The notes beneath the pieces are model-generated. The model had not been told where the DNA came from. It did not search any database and worked only from the letters and a program-made list of their open reading frames with translations. Shown here piece by piece: positions 17,020 through 25,541 of a stretch of 64,000 bases of DNA. The DNA is from an uncultured Paracoccaceae bacterium (GTDB lineage Bacteria; Pseudomonadota; Alphaproteobacteria; Rhodobacterales; Rhodobacteraceae): contig CANMPK010000003.1 in NCBI GenBank assembly GCA_947499725.1, positions 62,001 to 126,000 of the forward strand, in the 5' to 3' direction. Within the stretch, counting starts at the first letter, position 1. Each line of letters opens with the position of its first letter. Made by a program: the position numbers and the translations under genes.

Positions 17020-18327
17020 ATGACACGTGAATACCTCAAAGTTGCGACACTGACATCCGCTTCTGGAGCATCTGATGTTCATGACACTGTCGTCTCAATT
17101 CTCAATGATATTGAAGCGGGCGGGGATACCAAAGCGCTAGAATACGCTGCGAAGTTCGATCAATACGACGGGAATATCGTGCTCAGCGACGCTGAAATCG
17201 AGGCGGCCAGCGCGTTGGTGCCGGACAAACTAAAATCAGACATTCGGTTCGCACATGACAATGTGAAACGGTTCGCCGAACTCCAAAAGGCGACGGTTGA
17301 AGATGCGCAAATGGAGATCCTGCCAGGCTATATCACGGGCCAAAAAACGATCCCTGTAGATGCAGCAGGATGCTATGCGCCTGGTGGTCGTTACAGTCAC
17401 ATTGCCAGCGCGATTATGACGGTAACCACCGCGAAGGTCGCAGGTTGCAAGCATATCACGGCCTGCTCCCCGCCACGTCCTGGTGTCGGGGTGGCACCCG
17501 CTATCGTTTATGCTGCGCATGTTTGCGGCGCTGATAAAATTATGGCGATGGGCGGCGTGCAAGGCGTCGCTGCGATGACATTCGGGCTCTTCGGGTTGCC
17601 GAAGGCCAACATTCTTGTCGGCCCAGGAAATCAATTTGTTGCTGAAGCAAAGCGCATTCTTTTTGGGCGCGTGGGTATCGACATGATCGCGGGGCCAACT
17701 GACTCGCTCATTTTGGCGGACCAAACGGCTGACCCGCATGTCGTTGCGACCGACTTAGTTAGTCAGGCGGAGCATGGCTACAACAGCCCAGTGTGGCTCG
17801 TCACCGATGACCGAGCTTTGGCGCAAGACGTTATGAAACGGGTTCCAATCCTTATCGAAAATCTACCAGAGCTGAATCGTGAAAACGCCTTTGCGGCGTG
17901 GCGCGATTACGCTGAAGTCATTGTGTGCTCGAACCGTGAAGATATGGCCAAGTGCAGCGATGAATATGCGCCTGAACACTTGACCGTACAGGCCGCCGAC
18001 TTGGATTGGTGGCTTGATACTCTGACCTGCTACGGTTCCTTGTTTCTCGGGGAAGAAACCACCGTGTCATACGGCGACAAAGCGTCGGGGACAAACCATG
18101 TTCTGCCAACCTCCGGCGCTGCGGGATACACCGGCGGCCTTTCCGTCCACAAATTCATGAAAATCGTCACATGGCAGCGCGCGTCGAAAGAGGCGTCAAA
18201 GAATGTCGCAATCGCTACTGCGCGTATTTCGAGGTTGGAAGGTATGGAAGGCCACGCGCGGGCGGCAGATGTGCGTTTGGCGAAGTATTTTCCAGATGAG
18301 ATTTTTGACCTGAGCGCGGAAGGTTAA
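17020..18327 (+). CDS. hpsN: Sulfopropanediol 3-dehydrogenase HpsN (histidinol-dehydrogenase family)
   Basis: Zn- and NAD-dependent enzyme that oxidises (R)-2,3-dihydroxypropane-1-sulfonate in two steps to (R)-3-sulfolactate. It is a histidinol dehydrogenase homologue of 435 residues. The catalytic pair EYAPEHL (Glu319-His320) and the GPGNQFVAEAKRILFGRVGIDM cofactor region (about 203-224) are intact. Histidine biosynthesis is unlikely: the gene is embedded in a TRAP-SDR-ADH-ComDE operon, and the family split between HisD and HpsN is known from Cupriavidus and Ruegeria. AGGA about nine bases upstream supports the ATG at 17020. The SDR gene follows 5 bp after the stop. Confidence 0.9.
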   Translation: MTREYLKVATLTSASGASDVHDTVVSILNDIEAGGDTKALEYAAKFDQYDGNIVLSDAEIEAASALVPDKLKSDIRFAHDNVKRFAELQKATVEDAQMEILPGYITGQKTIPVDAAGCYAPGGRYSHIASAIMTVTTAKVAGCKHITACSPPRPGVGVAPAIVYAAHVCGADKIMAMGGVQGVAAMTFGLFGLPKANILVGPGNQFVAEAKRILFGRVGIDMIAGPTDSLILADQTADPHVVATDLVSQAEHGYNSPVWLVTDDRALAQDVMKRVPILIENLPELNRENAFAAWRDYAEVIVCSNREDMAKCSDEYAPEHLTVQAADLDWWLDTLTCYGSLFLGEETTVSYGDKASGTNHVLPTSGAAGYTGGLSVHKFMKIVTWQRASKEASKNVAIATARISRLEGMEGHARAADVRLAKYFPDEIFDLSAEG

Positions 18328-18332
18328 GCGGC

Positions 18333-19094
18333 GTGTTACTCGAAGGTAGTCCATTTGATCTGACCGGAAAGGTGGCCTGTATCACGGGAGCCAGCTCGGG
18401 CCTTGGCCGCCGGAGCGCAATGGCGCTTGCTGCCGCAGGGGCTCAGGTGGTCGGTGTGGCGCGCCGCCGCGAGGCGCTAGATTCCATGTGTGAAGAGGTT
18501 GGAACAGCAGCGGCTGCGGTTGTGGCAGATGTTGCGCAGCGGGATCTGCTCGCGCAGCTTGTTGTTGATGTTTCGGCGCCTTTTGGCGCTCCAGATATTC
18601 TTGTGCATGCGGCGGGTATCAACACGCGTGAAGCTGCAGATGATGTTACACCTGAGGGATGGGATCACACGATCGCGCTGAACCTAAGCGCGCCGTTCTT
18701 TTTGTCCCAAGCCTTTGTGCCTGCAATGCGGGAAAAAGGGTGGGGGCGTATCGTTAACTTTGCGTCCTTGCAAAGTACACGCGCGTTTCCGGGGGGGATC
18801 GCCTATGGGGCCAGCAAGGCAGGTATTACCCAACTGACCCGCGCAATGGCACAAGCATGGTCGCCGCATGGGATTACGGCAAATGCAATTGGTCCGGGTT
18901 TTTTCCCAACCGAACTCACATCTTCTGTTTTTGACGACGAAGCCCGCGCAGCACGCAACGCCGAACAAACCTGCGTTGGCCGCAATGGCAAACTCGAAGA
19001 CATCGACGGCCCGATCCAATTTCTATGTTCTGACGCTTCCGCGTTTGTGACTGGTCAGGTCCTGATGGTTGACGGGGGGTTTACAGCGAAATGA
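18333..19094 (+). CDS. hpsO: Short-chain dehydrogenase, DHPS 2-dehydrogenase (HpsO-like)
   Basis: Classical SDR of 253 residues with a GTG start. The NAD(P) motif is TGASSGLG (about 19-26), the NNAG equivalent is HAAGIN, and the catalytic YGASK follows the substrate-side Ser (FASLQS). In DHPS degraders HpsO and HpsP oxidise and re-reduce carbon 2 of DHPS, so that the S enantiomer can be converted to the R form used by HpsN. Position directly after hpsN and a 4-bp overlap with the Zn-alcohol dehydrogenase support that role. The assignment rests on order and family, and the enantiomer preference is not visible. Confidence 0.85.
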   Translation: MLLEGSPFDLTGKVACITGASSGLGRRSAMALAAAGAQVVGVARRREALDSMCEEVGTAAAAVVADVAQRDLLAQLVVDVSAPFGAPDILVHAAGINTREAADDVTPEGWDHTIALNLSAPFFLSQAFVPAMREKGWGRIVNFASLQSTRAFPGGIAYGASKAGITQLTRAMAQAWSPHGITANAIGPGFFPTELTSSVFDDEARAARNAEQTCVGRNGKLEDIDGPIQFLCSDASAFVTGQVLMVDGGFTAK

Positions 19095-20071
19095 AGGCAT
19101 TGGTTTATCAAGGCGTCGAGACACTGGAGTTCACCGAGGTGCCGGATGTGGTTCCGCGTCCGGAGGAACACTTGATCAAGGTCGAAGCTGTCGGGATCTG
19201 CGGCTCCGATATGCACGCATATCTAGGGCACGATCCCCGCAGACCGGCACCACTTATTTTAGGCCACGAAGCCGCCGGTTCTATCGTTGGCGGCCATCTT
19301 GATGGTCAGCGGGTAGCGGTTAACCCTTTGGTGAGCTGTGGTGCCTGTCAGGCCTGTGTCGCAGGCCGTGAAAATTTGTGCCCAGATCGGCAAATCATTT
19401 CTATGGCTCCCCGCGAAGGAGCGTTCGCTCAATACATTTCGATGCCGCTGCGCAATCTTGTGAACGTGCCGGCTTCCGTGCCGCTGGGCAAAGCTGCCTT
19501 GGTCGAGCCTCTCGCCGTCAGTTGGCACACAGCCCGTTTGGCATTGGAGGCACTGCATCCCAGCATGGATCAAGAAGCGCTTGTGATTGGCGGTGGGGCG
19601 ATTGGGCTTGCTGCTGCGCTGGCGCTTAAGGCAATGGGGTTAGAGGCGGTTACAGTGATTGAAAATGACGCCGCACGGCGAGCGTTTCTGACTGACAAGT
19701 GCGGGCAAAATGCCGTCGCGCAAACCGATAGATCCTATCCAATTGTTGTTGATGCCGTGGGGTTTGGCGCAACACGTGCCTTGGCTTCCGCTTTGGTTCA
19801 ACCCGGTGGTGTGATTGGCCATGTTGGGCTTGGCGACGAAAGCCCCGGCTTTGATGTGCGACGCGCCACCCTTCAAGAAATCACATTTGTTGGAACTTAC
19901 ACCTATACAGCCGCAGATTTTAGAGACACCGCTGAAGCCATTTTTGATGGTCGTTTAGGTCCTTTAGATTGGACCGAAACCAGACCTCTCGCCGATGGGG
20001 CAGAAGCATTCGCTGATCTGCGGGCGGGAAAGGTCGCTGCTCCGAAAATCATTCTAAACCCTTGGGCGTGA
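19091..20071 (+). CDS. hpsP: Zinc alcohol dehydrogenase, DHPS 2-dehydrogenase (HpsP-like)
   Basis: Medium-chain Zn-dependent dehydrogenase of 326 residues. The catalytic zinc region is CGSDMHAYLGHDPR and GHEAAGSIVGG. The structural zinc loop CGACQACVAGRENLC has four Cys. The Rossmann motif is IGGGAIGLAAALA (about 166-178). It starts at ATGA overlapping the SDR stop. It likely pairs with HpsO to interconvert DHPS enantiomers through a keto intermediate. Slightly shorter than the ~345-residue norm because of tight loops, with no missing domain. A sorbitol/threonine-dehydrogenase-like sugar activity cannot be excluded from sequence alone. Confidence 0.85.
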   Translation: MKALVYQGVETLEFTEVPDVVPRPEEHLIKVEAVGICGSDMHAYLGHDPRRPAPLILGHEAAGSIVGGHLDGQRVAVNPLVSCGACQACVAGRENLCPDRQIISMAPREGAFAQYISMPLRNLVNVPASVPLGKAALVEPLAVSWHTARLALEALHPSMDQEALVIGGGAIGLAAALALKAMGLEAVTVIENDAARRAFLTDKCGQNAVAQTDRSYPIVVDAVGFGATRALASALVQPGGVIGHVGLGDESPGFDVRRATLQEITFVGTYTYTAADFRDTAEAIFDGRLGPLDWTETRPLADGAEAFADLRAGKVAAPKIILNPWA

Positions 20072-20133
20072 TATGATGTTTTCTCAGGGGCATTTGTTCA
20101 CGCACACAGGATTTCATTCACTCAGAAAGGTCT

Positions 20134-20646
20134 ATGCCTATGAACATCGATAAAAAGATCTGTGATGATCTTGTGGCGAACGATGTGTCGTTCGTGACGA
20201 CAGTGCCATGTAAACAGCTGGCTGGTGTCATCGAAGAGGTCGATCAACGGGAGGATATTTTCCACATCCCCTCTAACAAGGAAGACGAAGGCATGGGGCT
20301 TTGTGCGGGGGCCTTAATGGGTGGGAAACGCTCGGCCATTATTATGCAAAACACCGCCATTGGGGTGACGATCAACACCTTGGCGACGCTCATTCAATAC
20401 TACCGTATGCCTTTGCCCATGATCATTTCCTATCGCGGCGAACTGCGTGAACCGGTGGCCTGCCAAGTAGAAATGGCGGTTCATACCAAAGCGCTTTTGG
20501 CGCAGTTGAATATCCCTACGTACCATTTTCATTGGCAAAAGGATGTCGAAGAATTCGATAACATCCTCAAGTACACTTTCATGTGCAACAAACCTGTGGC
20601 GATCCTGACCGACGCCAATTTCTGGGGAGGCTATGGCGACCAATGA
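20134..20646 (+). CDS. comD: Sulfopyruvate decarboxylase alpha subunit
   Basis: Pyrimidine-binding half of a split thiamine-diphosphate decarboxylase (170 residues) that converts 3-sulfopyruvate to sulfoacetaldehyde and CO2. The expected N-terminal TPP-enzyme features are present: a Glu early in the domain (IPSNKEDEGMGLCAGA, about 48-63) for cofactor activation and IIMQNTAIGVTINTL. A phosphonopyruvate decarboxylase has the same fold, but the hps context favours sulfopyruvate. The preferred ATG is 20134 or 20140. The stop overlaps comE (ATGA), consistent with a heteromeric ComDE complex. Confidence 0.88.
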   Translation: MPMNIDKKICDDLVANDVSFVTTVPCKQLAGVIEEVDQREDIFHIPSNKEDEGMGLCAGALMGGKRSAIIMQNTAIGVTINTLATLIQYYRMPLPMIISYRGELREPVACQVEMAVHTKALLAQLNIPTYHFHWQKDVEEFDNILKYTFMCNKPVAILTDANFWGGYGDQ

Positions 20647-21200
20647 TCCGTTCTGAAATTCTCAAAGATATCGCTCTGATCCTGCGGGACCAACTTGTGG
20701 TCTGCAACATCGGCATCCCAAGCCAAGAATTGCATGCAATTGATGATCAACCGACCAATTTTTACATGTTAGGCACTATGGGGCTTGCCTCATCCATCGG
20801 GCTCGGGCTTGCCTTGGCACAAGACAAAACAGTCATCTCAATCGATGGAGACGGGTCTGTTTTGACCAATCTTGGCACCTTGCCAACCATCGGAAATAAC
20901 TGTCCAAACAACTTTATTCTGATGATCATCGACAATGGTTCTTATGGGTCCACTGGCGATCAGCCGACCTATACAGGTAAGAAAACCGACCTGGCTGCTA
21001 TGGCTCGCGCCGCTGGCTGTGACAATGTTGTGGAAGTGCAGGACGTGGACACAGGCGAAGCATTGCAAGCCGCTATTGATGGCAAACGGGGCACGGTGAT
21101 GGTGGTGAAATGCGACAGCGGTAATGCCAAAATGCCGGTCATCACAATGGATCCGGTCGTCATAAAGGATCGTTTCATGAAAGCGGTAAAGGCCTCATGA
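20643..21200 (+). CDS. comE: Sulfopyruvate decarboxylase beta subunit
   Basis: Diphosphate-binding half of the split decarboxylase, 185 residues. The TPP/Mg motif is IDGDGSVLTNLGTLP (67-81) followed by DNGSYGSTG (97-105), so GDG...N is complete. It forms the active site with ComD. The start at 20643 is an ATGA overlap with comD. An upstream in-frame ATG at 20583 would overlap comD by 64 bp and adds non-family sequence. Its product sulfoacetaldehyde would need Xsc (sulfoacetaldehyde acetyltransferase), which is not in this window. Confidence 0.88.
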   Translation: MIRSEILKDIALILRDQLVVCNIGIPSQELHAIDDQPTNFYMLGTMGLASSIGLGLALAQDKTVISIDGDGSVLTNLGTLPTIGNNCPNNFILMIIDNGSYGSTGDQPTYTGKKTDLAAMARAAGCDNVVEVQDVDTGEALQAAIDGKRGTVMVVKCDSGNAKMPVITMDPVVIKDRFMKAVKAS

Positions 21201-22291
21201 CAGCAGGAAACATCCATAGCTCCGACGACGCGCGGCGAATTGCAAAGCGTCGTTTGCCGTGGATGGTGTTTGACTACATCGACGGGGCCGCTGGGCGAGA
21301 GGTCGGTGCCGCACGCAATCGCGCGGCACTGGATGCCATCACGCTTCGGCCGCGCATTCTGAAGGATGTAAGCGAACGAACGCTGGCGACGGAGATTTTT
21401 GGCGTTTCAGCCGCGCGGCCCTTTGGGATTGCCCCGATGGGAATGTGCAATCTGTCTGCTCCGGGGGCAGATTTGATGCTTGCCAGACTTGCCGCAGAGT
21501 ATCGGGTGCCTCATGGTGTTTCGACACTGGCCTCAACGCCGCTCGAAGAGATTATTGAGGTGGCCCAAGGGCATGCGTGGTTCCAACTTTATTTCAGCGG
21601 CGATGGGGCAGGGACCTTCAAACTTGTCGAACGCGCAAAGTCTGCAGGGTATAAGACGCTTGTTCTTACTGTCGACGTTCCAGAAGTTGGACGGCGGCCG
21701 CGCGAACTTCGTCATGGCTTCAAAATGCCTTTCAGAATTGGGCCAAAACAATTCATTGATTTTGCACTGCACCCGCGTTGGTCATTGAACATGCTGGCCA
21801 AGGGCAAACCCGCAATGGCAAATTTTGAATTGCCAGGTTACGACTTTGACCGAACAGAGAGCCGCGCACGCGCTAATTGGGATACCCTGAAAAAATTACG
21901 TGATAGGTGGTCGGGGAAGCTCGTAGTGAAGGGGGTTTTAGATATAGAAGATGCCGCGCAGCTTAAGGCCGCTGGCGTGGATGCTATTCAAGTATCAAGC
22001 CACGGATCGCGTCAGCTCGATAGTGCCCCTGCTCCCATAGATATCCTTGCAGAAATACGCGCCGAAGTTGGCGTAGATTACCCGATATTCTATGATAGCG
22101 GCATCCGGTCTGGCGAAGATATGTTGCGGGCGTTTCAACGTGGAAGTGATTTCGTTTTCTTGGGGAAAATACTACAATTCGCAATAGCGGCTGGTGGTGA
22201 AGAGGGGCTGCATCAACTTTGGGCCGTCCTTAGTGAAGAAATGAATATTGCGATGGCACAAACAGGGCTTAAACACCCGCTAATCGCCTAA
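21197..22291 (+). CDS. FMN-dependent L-2-hydroxyacid dehydrogenase, probably for sulfolactate
   Basis: Lactate dehydrogenase/glycolate oxidase-family flavoprotein, 364 residues. The catalytic base and substrate Arg lie in SSHGSRQLD (His269, Arg272). Substrate/flavin segments FDYIDGAAG (about 21-29) and FQLYFSGDG are present, and the FMN phosphate loop is DSGIRSGEDMLRA. It overlaps comE by 4 bp, so it belongs to the same operon and would supply sulfopyruvate by oxidising sulfolactate. (R)-sulfolactate has the L configuration, which fits this L-specific family. No ComC or SuyAB is present. Membrane association through a hydrophobic loop is common in the LldD group. Substrate is inferred from context. 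Confidence 0.85.
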   Translation: MTAGNIHSSDDARRIAKRRLPWMVFDYIDGAAGREVGAARNRAALDAITLRPRILKDVSERTLATEIFGVSAARPFGIAPMGMCNLSAPGADLMLARLAAEYRVPHGVSTLASTPLEEIIEVAQGHAWFQLYFSGDGAGTFKLVERAKSAGYKTLVLTVDVPEVGRRPRELRHGFKMPFRIGPKQFIDFALHPRWSLNMLAKGKPAMANFELPGYDFDRTESRARANWDTLKKLRDRWSGKLVVKGVLDIEDAAQLKAAGVDAIQVSSHGSRQLDSAPAPIDILAEIRAEVGVDYPIFYDSGIRSGEDMLRAFQRGSDFVFLGKILQFAIAAGGEEGLHQLWAVLSEEMNIAMAQTGLKHPLIA

Positions 22292-22618
22292 GGCTCTTTT
22301 CCTGAATGAGAATGCATAGCAGAGACCGGTTGCGCCTGTAGCCGTCGTCGTTCCTAGTAAGCCGTATTGAACAGAGCAACGGTGAGGCGACGCGCCGTAC
22401 CGACATCTGAAAAACGAAGGGTGACGAGAGCCTCCTGCAGCGCGGCGGACATCGCAGCGAAATAGCATATTGAAGCGAGCTCAATAAAATCGGGTTGGAT
22501 ATGTGGGAATGGAATGCTTGTTTTGATTGAAGAGCGAAATGAAGCTTATTAAGTTCAATGCGTTACACGCATTGACTAAGTGTGAATACACAGACCTACA
22601 CAAGTCTAGGAAAATCAA
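22292..22618. other. Gene-free stretch after the sulfonate operon
   Basis: These 327 bp hold only short minus-strand frames (up to about 70 codons) without ribosome sites or family likeness. One carries a hydrophobic stretch with TTTATGATGLCYAF that might be a decayed gene end, but I cannot name it. There is no obvious terminator after the upstream gene. The last ~80 bp, with AGGA before 22619, serve the next gene. Confidence 0.4.
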
Positions 22619-23134
22619 ATGCAAGCATTAAATCAAAAAATGTCCACGCAAGAGGCGCTCGACTATTTCGACAGTCTAGATGTGGTCCCAGCAGAAATGA
22701 TGATTGGGAAATGGCGTGGCGAGGGGGTTGATACAGATCACCCGATGGATGGGATGCTTGAGTCCTCGCGTTGGCACGGAAAGGTGTTTGAGGGTCCAGA
22801 AGCTGTCTTTCCACTGGTCCATCGCGGCTTATTTGGGGGCAAATTTTTTGCCAATCCAAACCTGATGCCGATTGGGCTGACCGCAGCTTTGCCTTTCCGC
22901 GATTTTCTTGTGCCGTTGCTTTTCCCGCTTTTGCAGATCTTGTTACGAACCTCTCAGCCAAAGGCACGTCTGCGCATGACTGAGTATCGGGGCAAGGTCA
23001 GTGCAACAATGGTATATGACGCAAAGGCCATCAATGACGTGTTCCGGAAAATAGACGACGATACAGTTTTCGGACTGATGGATAAGAAGGGGGATGAAAG
23101 ACCTTACGTCTTCAAATTATATCGGGAAGTTTAA
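22619..23134 (+). CDS. GXWXG/DUF4334 domain protein
   Basis: Protein of 171 residues with an N-terminal GXWXG segment (GKWRGEG, about 31-37) and a C-terminal DUF4334-like region (TEYRGKVSATMVYDAKAIND...GLMDKKGD). Proteins with this pair of domains are lipocalin-like and of unknown function. It stands alone between the sulfonate operon and the tesB remnant. AGGA seven bases upstream supports the ATG at 22619. There is no signal peptide, so it is probably cytoplasmic. No function is proposed. Confidence 0.8.
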   Translation: MQALNQKMSTQEALDYFDSLDVVPAEMMIGKWRGEGVDTDHPMDGMLESSRWHGKVFEGPEAVFPLVHRGLFGGKFFANPNLMPIGLTAALPFRDFLVPLLFPLLQILLRTSQPKARLRMTEYRGKVSATMVYDAKAINDVFRKIDDDTVFGLMDKKGDERPYVFKLYREV

Positions 23135-23248
23135 GCACCTAAACGTAAGGAAAGAACACTGGTGTCTTACAGGCACGGCATTTCTAAAAGGCGCGAGCCC
23201 GGGGATCGCAGTCTTTTTTGATACGAAACTCTAAGCTTGCGGTGAATG

Positions 23249-23500
23249 CTAGGTAATAGGTCGCATTAGCCCTTCCTGCACCGCGCTTGCCACGAGTTCT
23301 CCGGACTCGTTGTAGATTAAGCCACGGTTGAAACCACGAGCCCCTCCGGCAAAGGGCGCATCCAAATCGAAAAGATGCCATTGGCTGAAGTCCGTCGATT
23401 GATGGAACCATAGCGCATGGTCCAGACTGGCAACCATTAGATCGCCATTGTTCATGCTTAGTCCATTTGGTCTTAGTGCGGACATAACTAGTCGTTGGTC
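23249..23500 (-). pseudogene. tesB: C-terminal remnant of acyl-CoA thioesterase II (tesB)
   Basis: About 80 codons on the minus strand match the end of TesB: SALRPNGLS, MVASLDHALWFHQ, ARGFNRGLIYNESGELVASAVQEGLMR. The preceding ~200 residues of a TesB protein are missing. Instead the frame runs into the antisense of the D-amino-acid transaminase, whose protein-like sequence there is only a shadow. The catalytic Asp/Gln/Thr constellation of the hot-dog fold is incomplete, so this is a non-functional fragment left by a deletion or rearrangement at about 23500. Confidence 0.8.
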
Positions 23501-24352
23501 AGAAGCGTATACGTGAATGGCGTTTACCTGCCCGAAGATCAGGCGCAAATCTCTATTTTCGATCGCGCCGTCCTCTTCGCAGATGCGGTTTATGAAGTGA
23601 CGGCCGTTGTGGACGGCAAGCTTCTTGATTTTGATGGGCACATGGAGCGTTTGAAGCGTTCTTTGAATGAGCTGGATATGGAAGAGGTCTATACTCGGGA
23701 AGATCTTTTGAGCATTCACCGCGCCTTGATTGAAAAGAATGATCTGCAGGAAGGCTTGATCTACCTTCAGGTCACTCGCGGTGTCGCTGATCGTGATTTC
23801 GACTTTTCGGATATGGACGCTCAGCCAGGTTTGATCTTGTTTACACAGGCCAAAAATCTGGTGGACAATCCTCTGGCTGCACGGGGTCAAAATATTTCTT
23901 TGGTAGAAGATCAGCGTTGGGGGCGGTCTGACATCAAAACCGTTCAATTGCTATTTTCGTCTGTGGCGAAATCACGAGCAAAGAAGAATGGGGCTGATGA
24001 TGTTTGGCTTTATCGCGGGGATGAGATTACCGAGGGGTCCTCTAACAATGCTTATATCGTGACAGAAAACGACGAGATCATCACACGCGAGCTTTCGACT
24101 GATATCTTGCACGGTATTACGCGTAAGTCTGTTTTGAACGTCGCGAGGTCACACCAAATGCAAGTTCTAGAACGTGCTTTTACGATCGAGGAGCTCAAGT
24201 CGGCAAAAGAGGCTTTTTCGACATCGGCGTCAGGTTTTGTAAATCCTGTGGTTTGTGTCGATGGTTCTCCGATCGGAAGTGGAAAGCCGGGCTCTGTTGC
24301 TCGGTCGTTGCGGGAAACCTATTTGAAGGCCAGCTTGGCAAACGCGATTTAA
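23495..24352 (+). CDS. dat: D-amino-acid transaminase (class IV, PLP)
   Basis: Fold-type IV PLP aminotransferase of 285 residues that interconverts D-alanine/alpha-ketoglutarate and D-glutamate/pyruvate. The PLP lysine is Lys148 in SDIKTVQLL. SIFDRAVLFADAVYEVTAV (20-38) and EITEGSSNNAYIV are family signatures. The start is a TTG at 23495, giving the expected N-terminus VRSVYVNGVYLPED. No good ribosome site precedes it, and the gene begins exactly where the tesB remnant ends, so its native promoter may have been lost or replaced. Downstream, an 8-bp dyad (TTTGGCAG, 24359-24388) without a T-run may end the transcript. Confidence 0.85.
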   Translation: MVRSVYVNGVYLPEDQAQISIFDRAVLFADAVYEVTAVVDGKLLDFDGHMERLKRSLNELDMEEVYTREDLLSIHRALIEKNDLQEGLIYLQVTRGVADRDFDFSDMDAQPGLILFTQAKNLVDNPLAARGQNISLVEDQRWGRSDIKTVQLLFSSVAKSRAKKNGADDVWLYRGDEITEGSSNNAYIVTENDEIITRELSTDILHGITRKSVLNVARSHQMQVLERAFTIEELKSAKEAFSTSASGFVNPVVCVDGSPIGSGKPGSVARSLRETYLKASLANAI

Positions 24353-24491
24353 ACATGATTTGGCAGGGACTGCTTTGTGTCTGCCAAACCTATTCTGACG
24401 TTGGTTTCATTCTGCGTTTCTATCGCGCGAAGTTTACATTTCAGACAGCTAAGTGCGTACCCCATAAAGCTAAAGCACTCACTGGGGCTAC

Positions 24492-25538
24492 TTAGCGTTT
24501 GCGTAACAACCAGACGAAAGAACAGCCACCGATAAGGCCTGTCACAATACCAATCGGCATATCTTCTGGTGCCATTATGGTTCGCGCAGCAATGTCTGCC
24601 AAAAGCACAAACACACCACCAAACAGGGCAGATACTGGGATCAGTCTTTGGTAGTCGCCGCCGACGAGCATTCTGGCAATATGGGGGACCATCAAGCCGA
24701 CAAAGCCGATTATTCCTGAGAACGCGACCATTACACCGGTGATCATGGCGCCAACGACAAAAACGGTGAGGCGGAAACGGACGACGTTCAGGCCAAGAGT
24801 TGCTGCTGTTTCATCCCCGATCGTCATAGCGTTGAGATCTGCAGATCTAAAGTAAAGCCACGAAAGGCAGGGGATAAGCACTATAAGCGGGTAGGCGAGG
24901 TGCCCCCATTGTGCGAGCCCCAAACCACCGAGCATCCAGAACACGACGGTGTGGGTTGCCCTTGGATCCCCTAGGAAGATCAGAATATTGGCGCCAGCCA
25001 TGATGATGAATGAAATAGCCACGCCCGTAAGGATAAGCTTATCCGCACTTGTGGCCGAGGCAAAATTGGAAACTGCTAAGACGAGCGCAGTTGCGCAGAG
25101 TGCGCCGAGGAATGCCATCAATGGAACTGTAAGAAGACCTAGAAACAAGCCAGTGTGTAGAAGAGCGAGGATCGCGCCAAAAGCACCCCCAGAAGAGATG
25201 CCCAGAAGGTGCGGATCCGCAAGAGGATTGCGTGTGACGGCTTGCAGAGATGCGCCGACAGCCGCAAGGCCTGCGCCGACCATCAAAGCTAAGAGTGCCC
25301 GTGGAAAGCGAATGTCCCACACGATCGCGGCACGTCCCTTAGACCAGGTTGGATCGACCCAATCAGGCGAGATCTTATTAAGCACGATGCCCCAGACCGT
25401 TTGTGCAGGGACTGGAACGGCCCCTACACTGACTGCGAGTGTCACCGAAACGAGAAGCAAAATCAGAGCCAGAAACAGGTTTCTCGAGACGAGAAAGGCC
25501 GGCGCTTTGGCCCTTTTGCCGCTTGTTTCGGTGCGCAT
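24492..25538 (-). CDS. btuC: ABC transporter permease, BtuC/FecCD family
   Basis: Membrane permease of a vitamin B12/ferric-siderophore-type importer, 348 residues with about ten helices. FecCD signatures are GAGLAAVGASLQAVTRNPLADPHLLGISSGG (split here: GAGLAAVGASLQAV, then RNPLADPHLLGISSGG) and the C-terminal MVPHIARMLVG. The coupling region for the ATPase is present. The stop of the binding-protein gene lies 3 bp upstream. Because a cobalamin riboswitch heads the operon, the substrate is probably cobalamin or another corrinoid rather than a siderophore. Confidence 0.87.
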   Translation of the reverse strand: MRTETSGKRAKAPAFLVSRNLFLALILLLVSVTLAVSVGAVPVPAQTVWGIVLNKISPDWVDPTWSKGRAAIVWDIRFPRALLALMVGAGLAAVGASLQAVTRNPLADPHLLGISSGGAFGAILALLHTGLFLGLLTVPLMAFLGALCATALVLAVSNFASATSADKLILTGVAISFIIMAGANILIFLGDPRATHTVVFWMLGGLGLAQWGHLAYPLIVLIPCLSWLYFRSADLNAMTIGDETAATLGLNVVRFRLTVFVVGAMITGVMVAFSGIIGFVGLMVPHIARMLVGGDYQRLIPVSALFGGVFVLLADIAARTIMAPEDMPIGIVTGLIGGCSFVWLLRKR

Positions 25539-25541
25539 ATC

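Noticed and set aside
17020-18327. Reading HpsN as histidinol dehydrogenase of histidine biosynthesis
   Set aside because: Operon context (TRAP, SDR, Zn-ADH, sulfopyruvate decarboxylase) and absence of other his genes favour HpsN.
22280-22468. Short minus-strand frame with a hydrophobic segment after the sulfonate operon
   Set aside because: It is too short, has no ribosome site and no family likeness. It might be a decayed gene end but cannot be supported.
23249-23947. A single 232-residue minus-strand protein
   Set aside because: Only its last ~83 residues look like a real (TesB) sequence. The rest is antisense of the transaminase gene.
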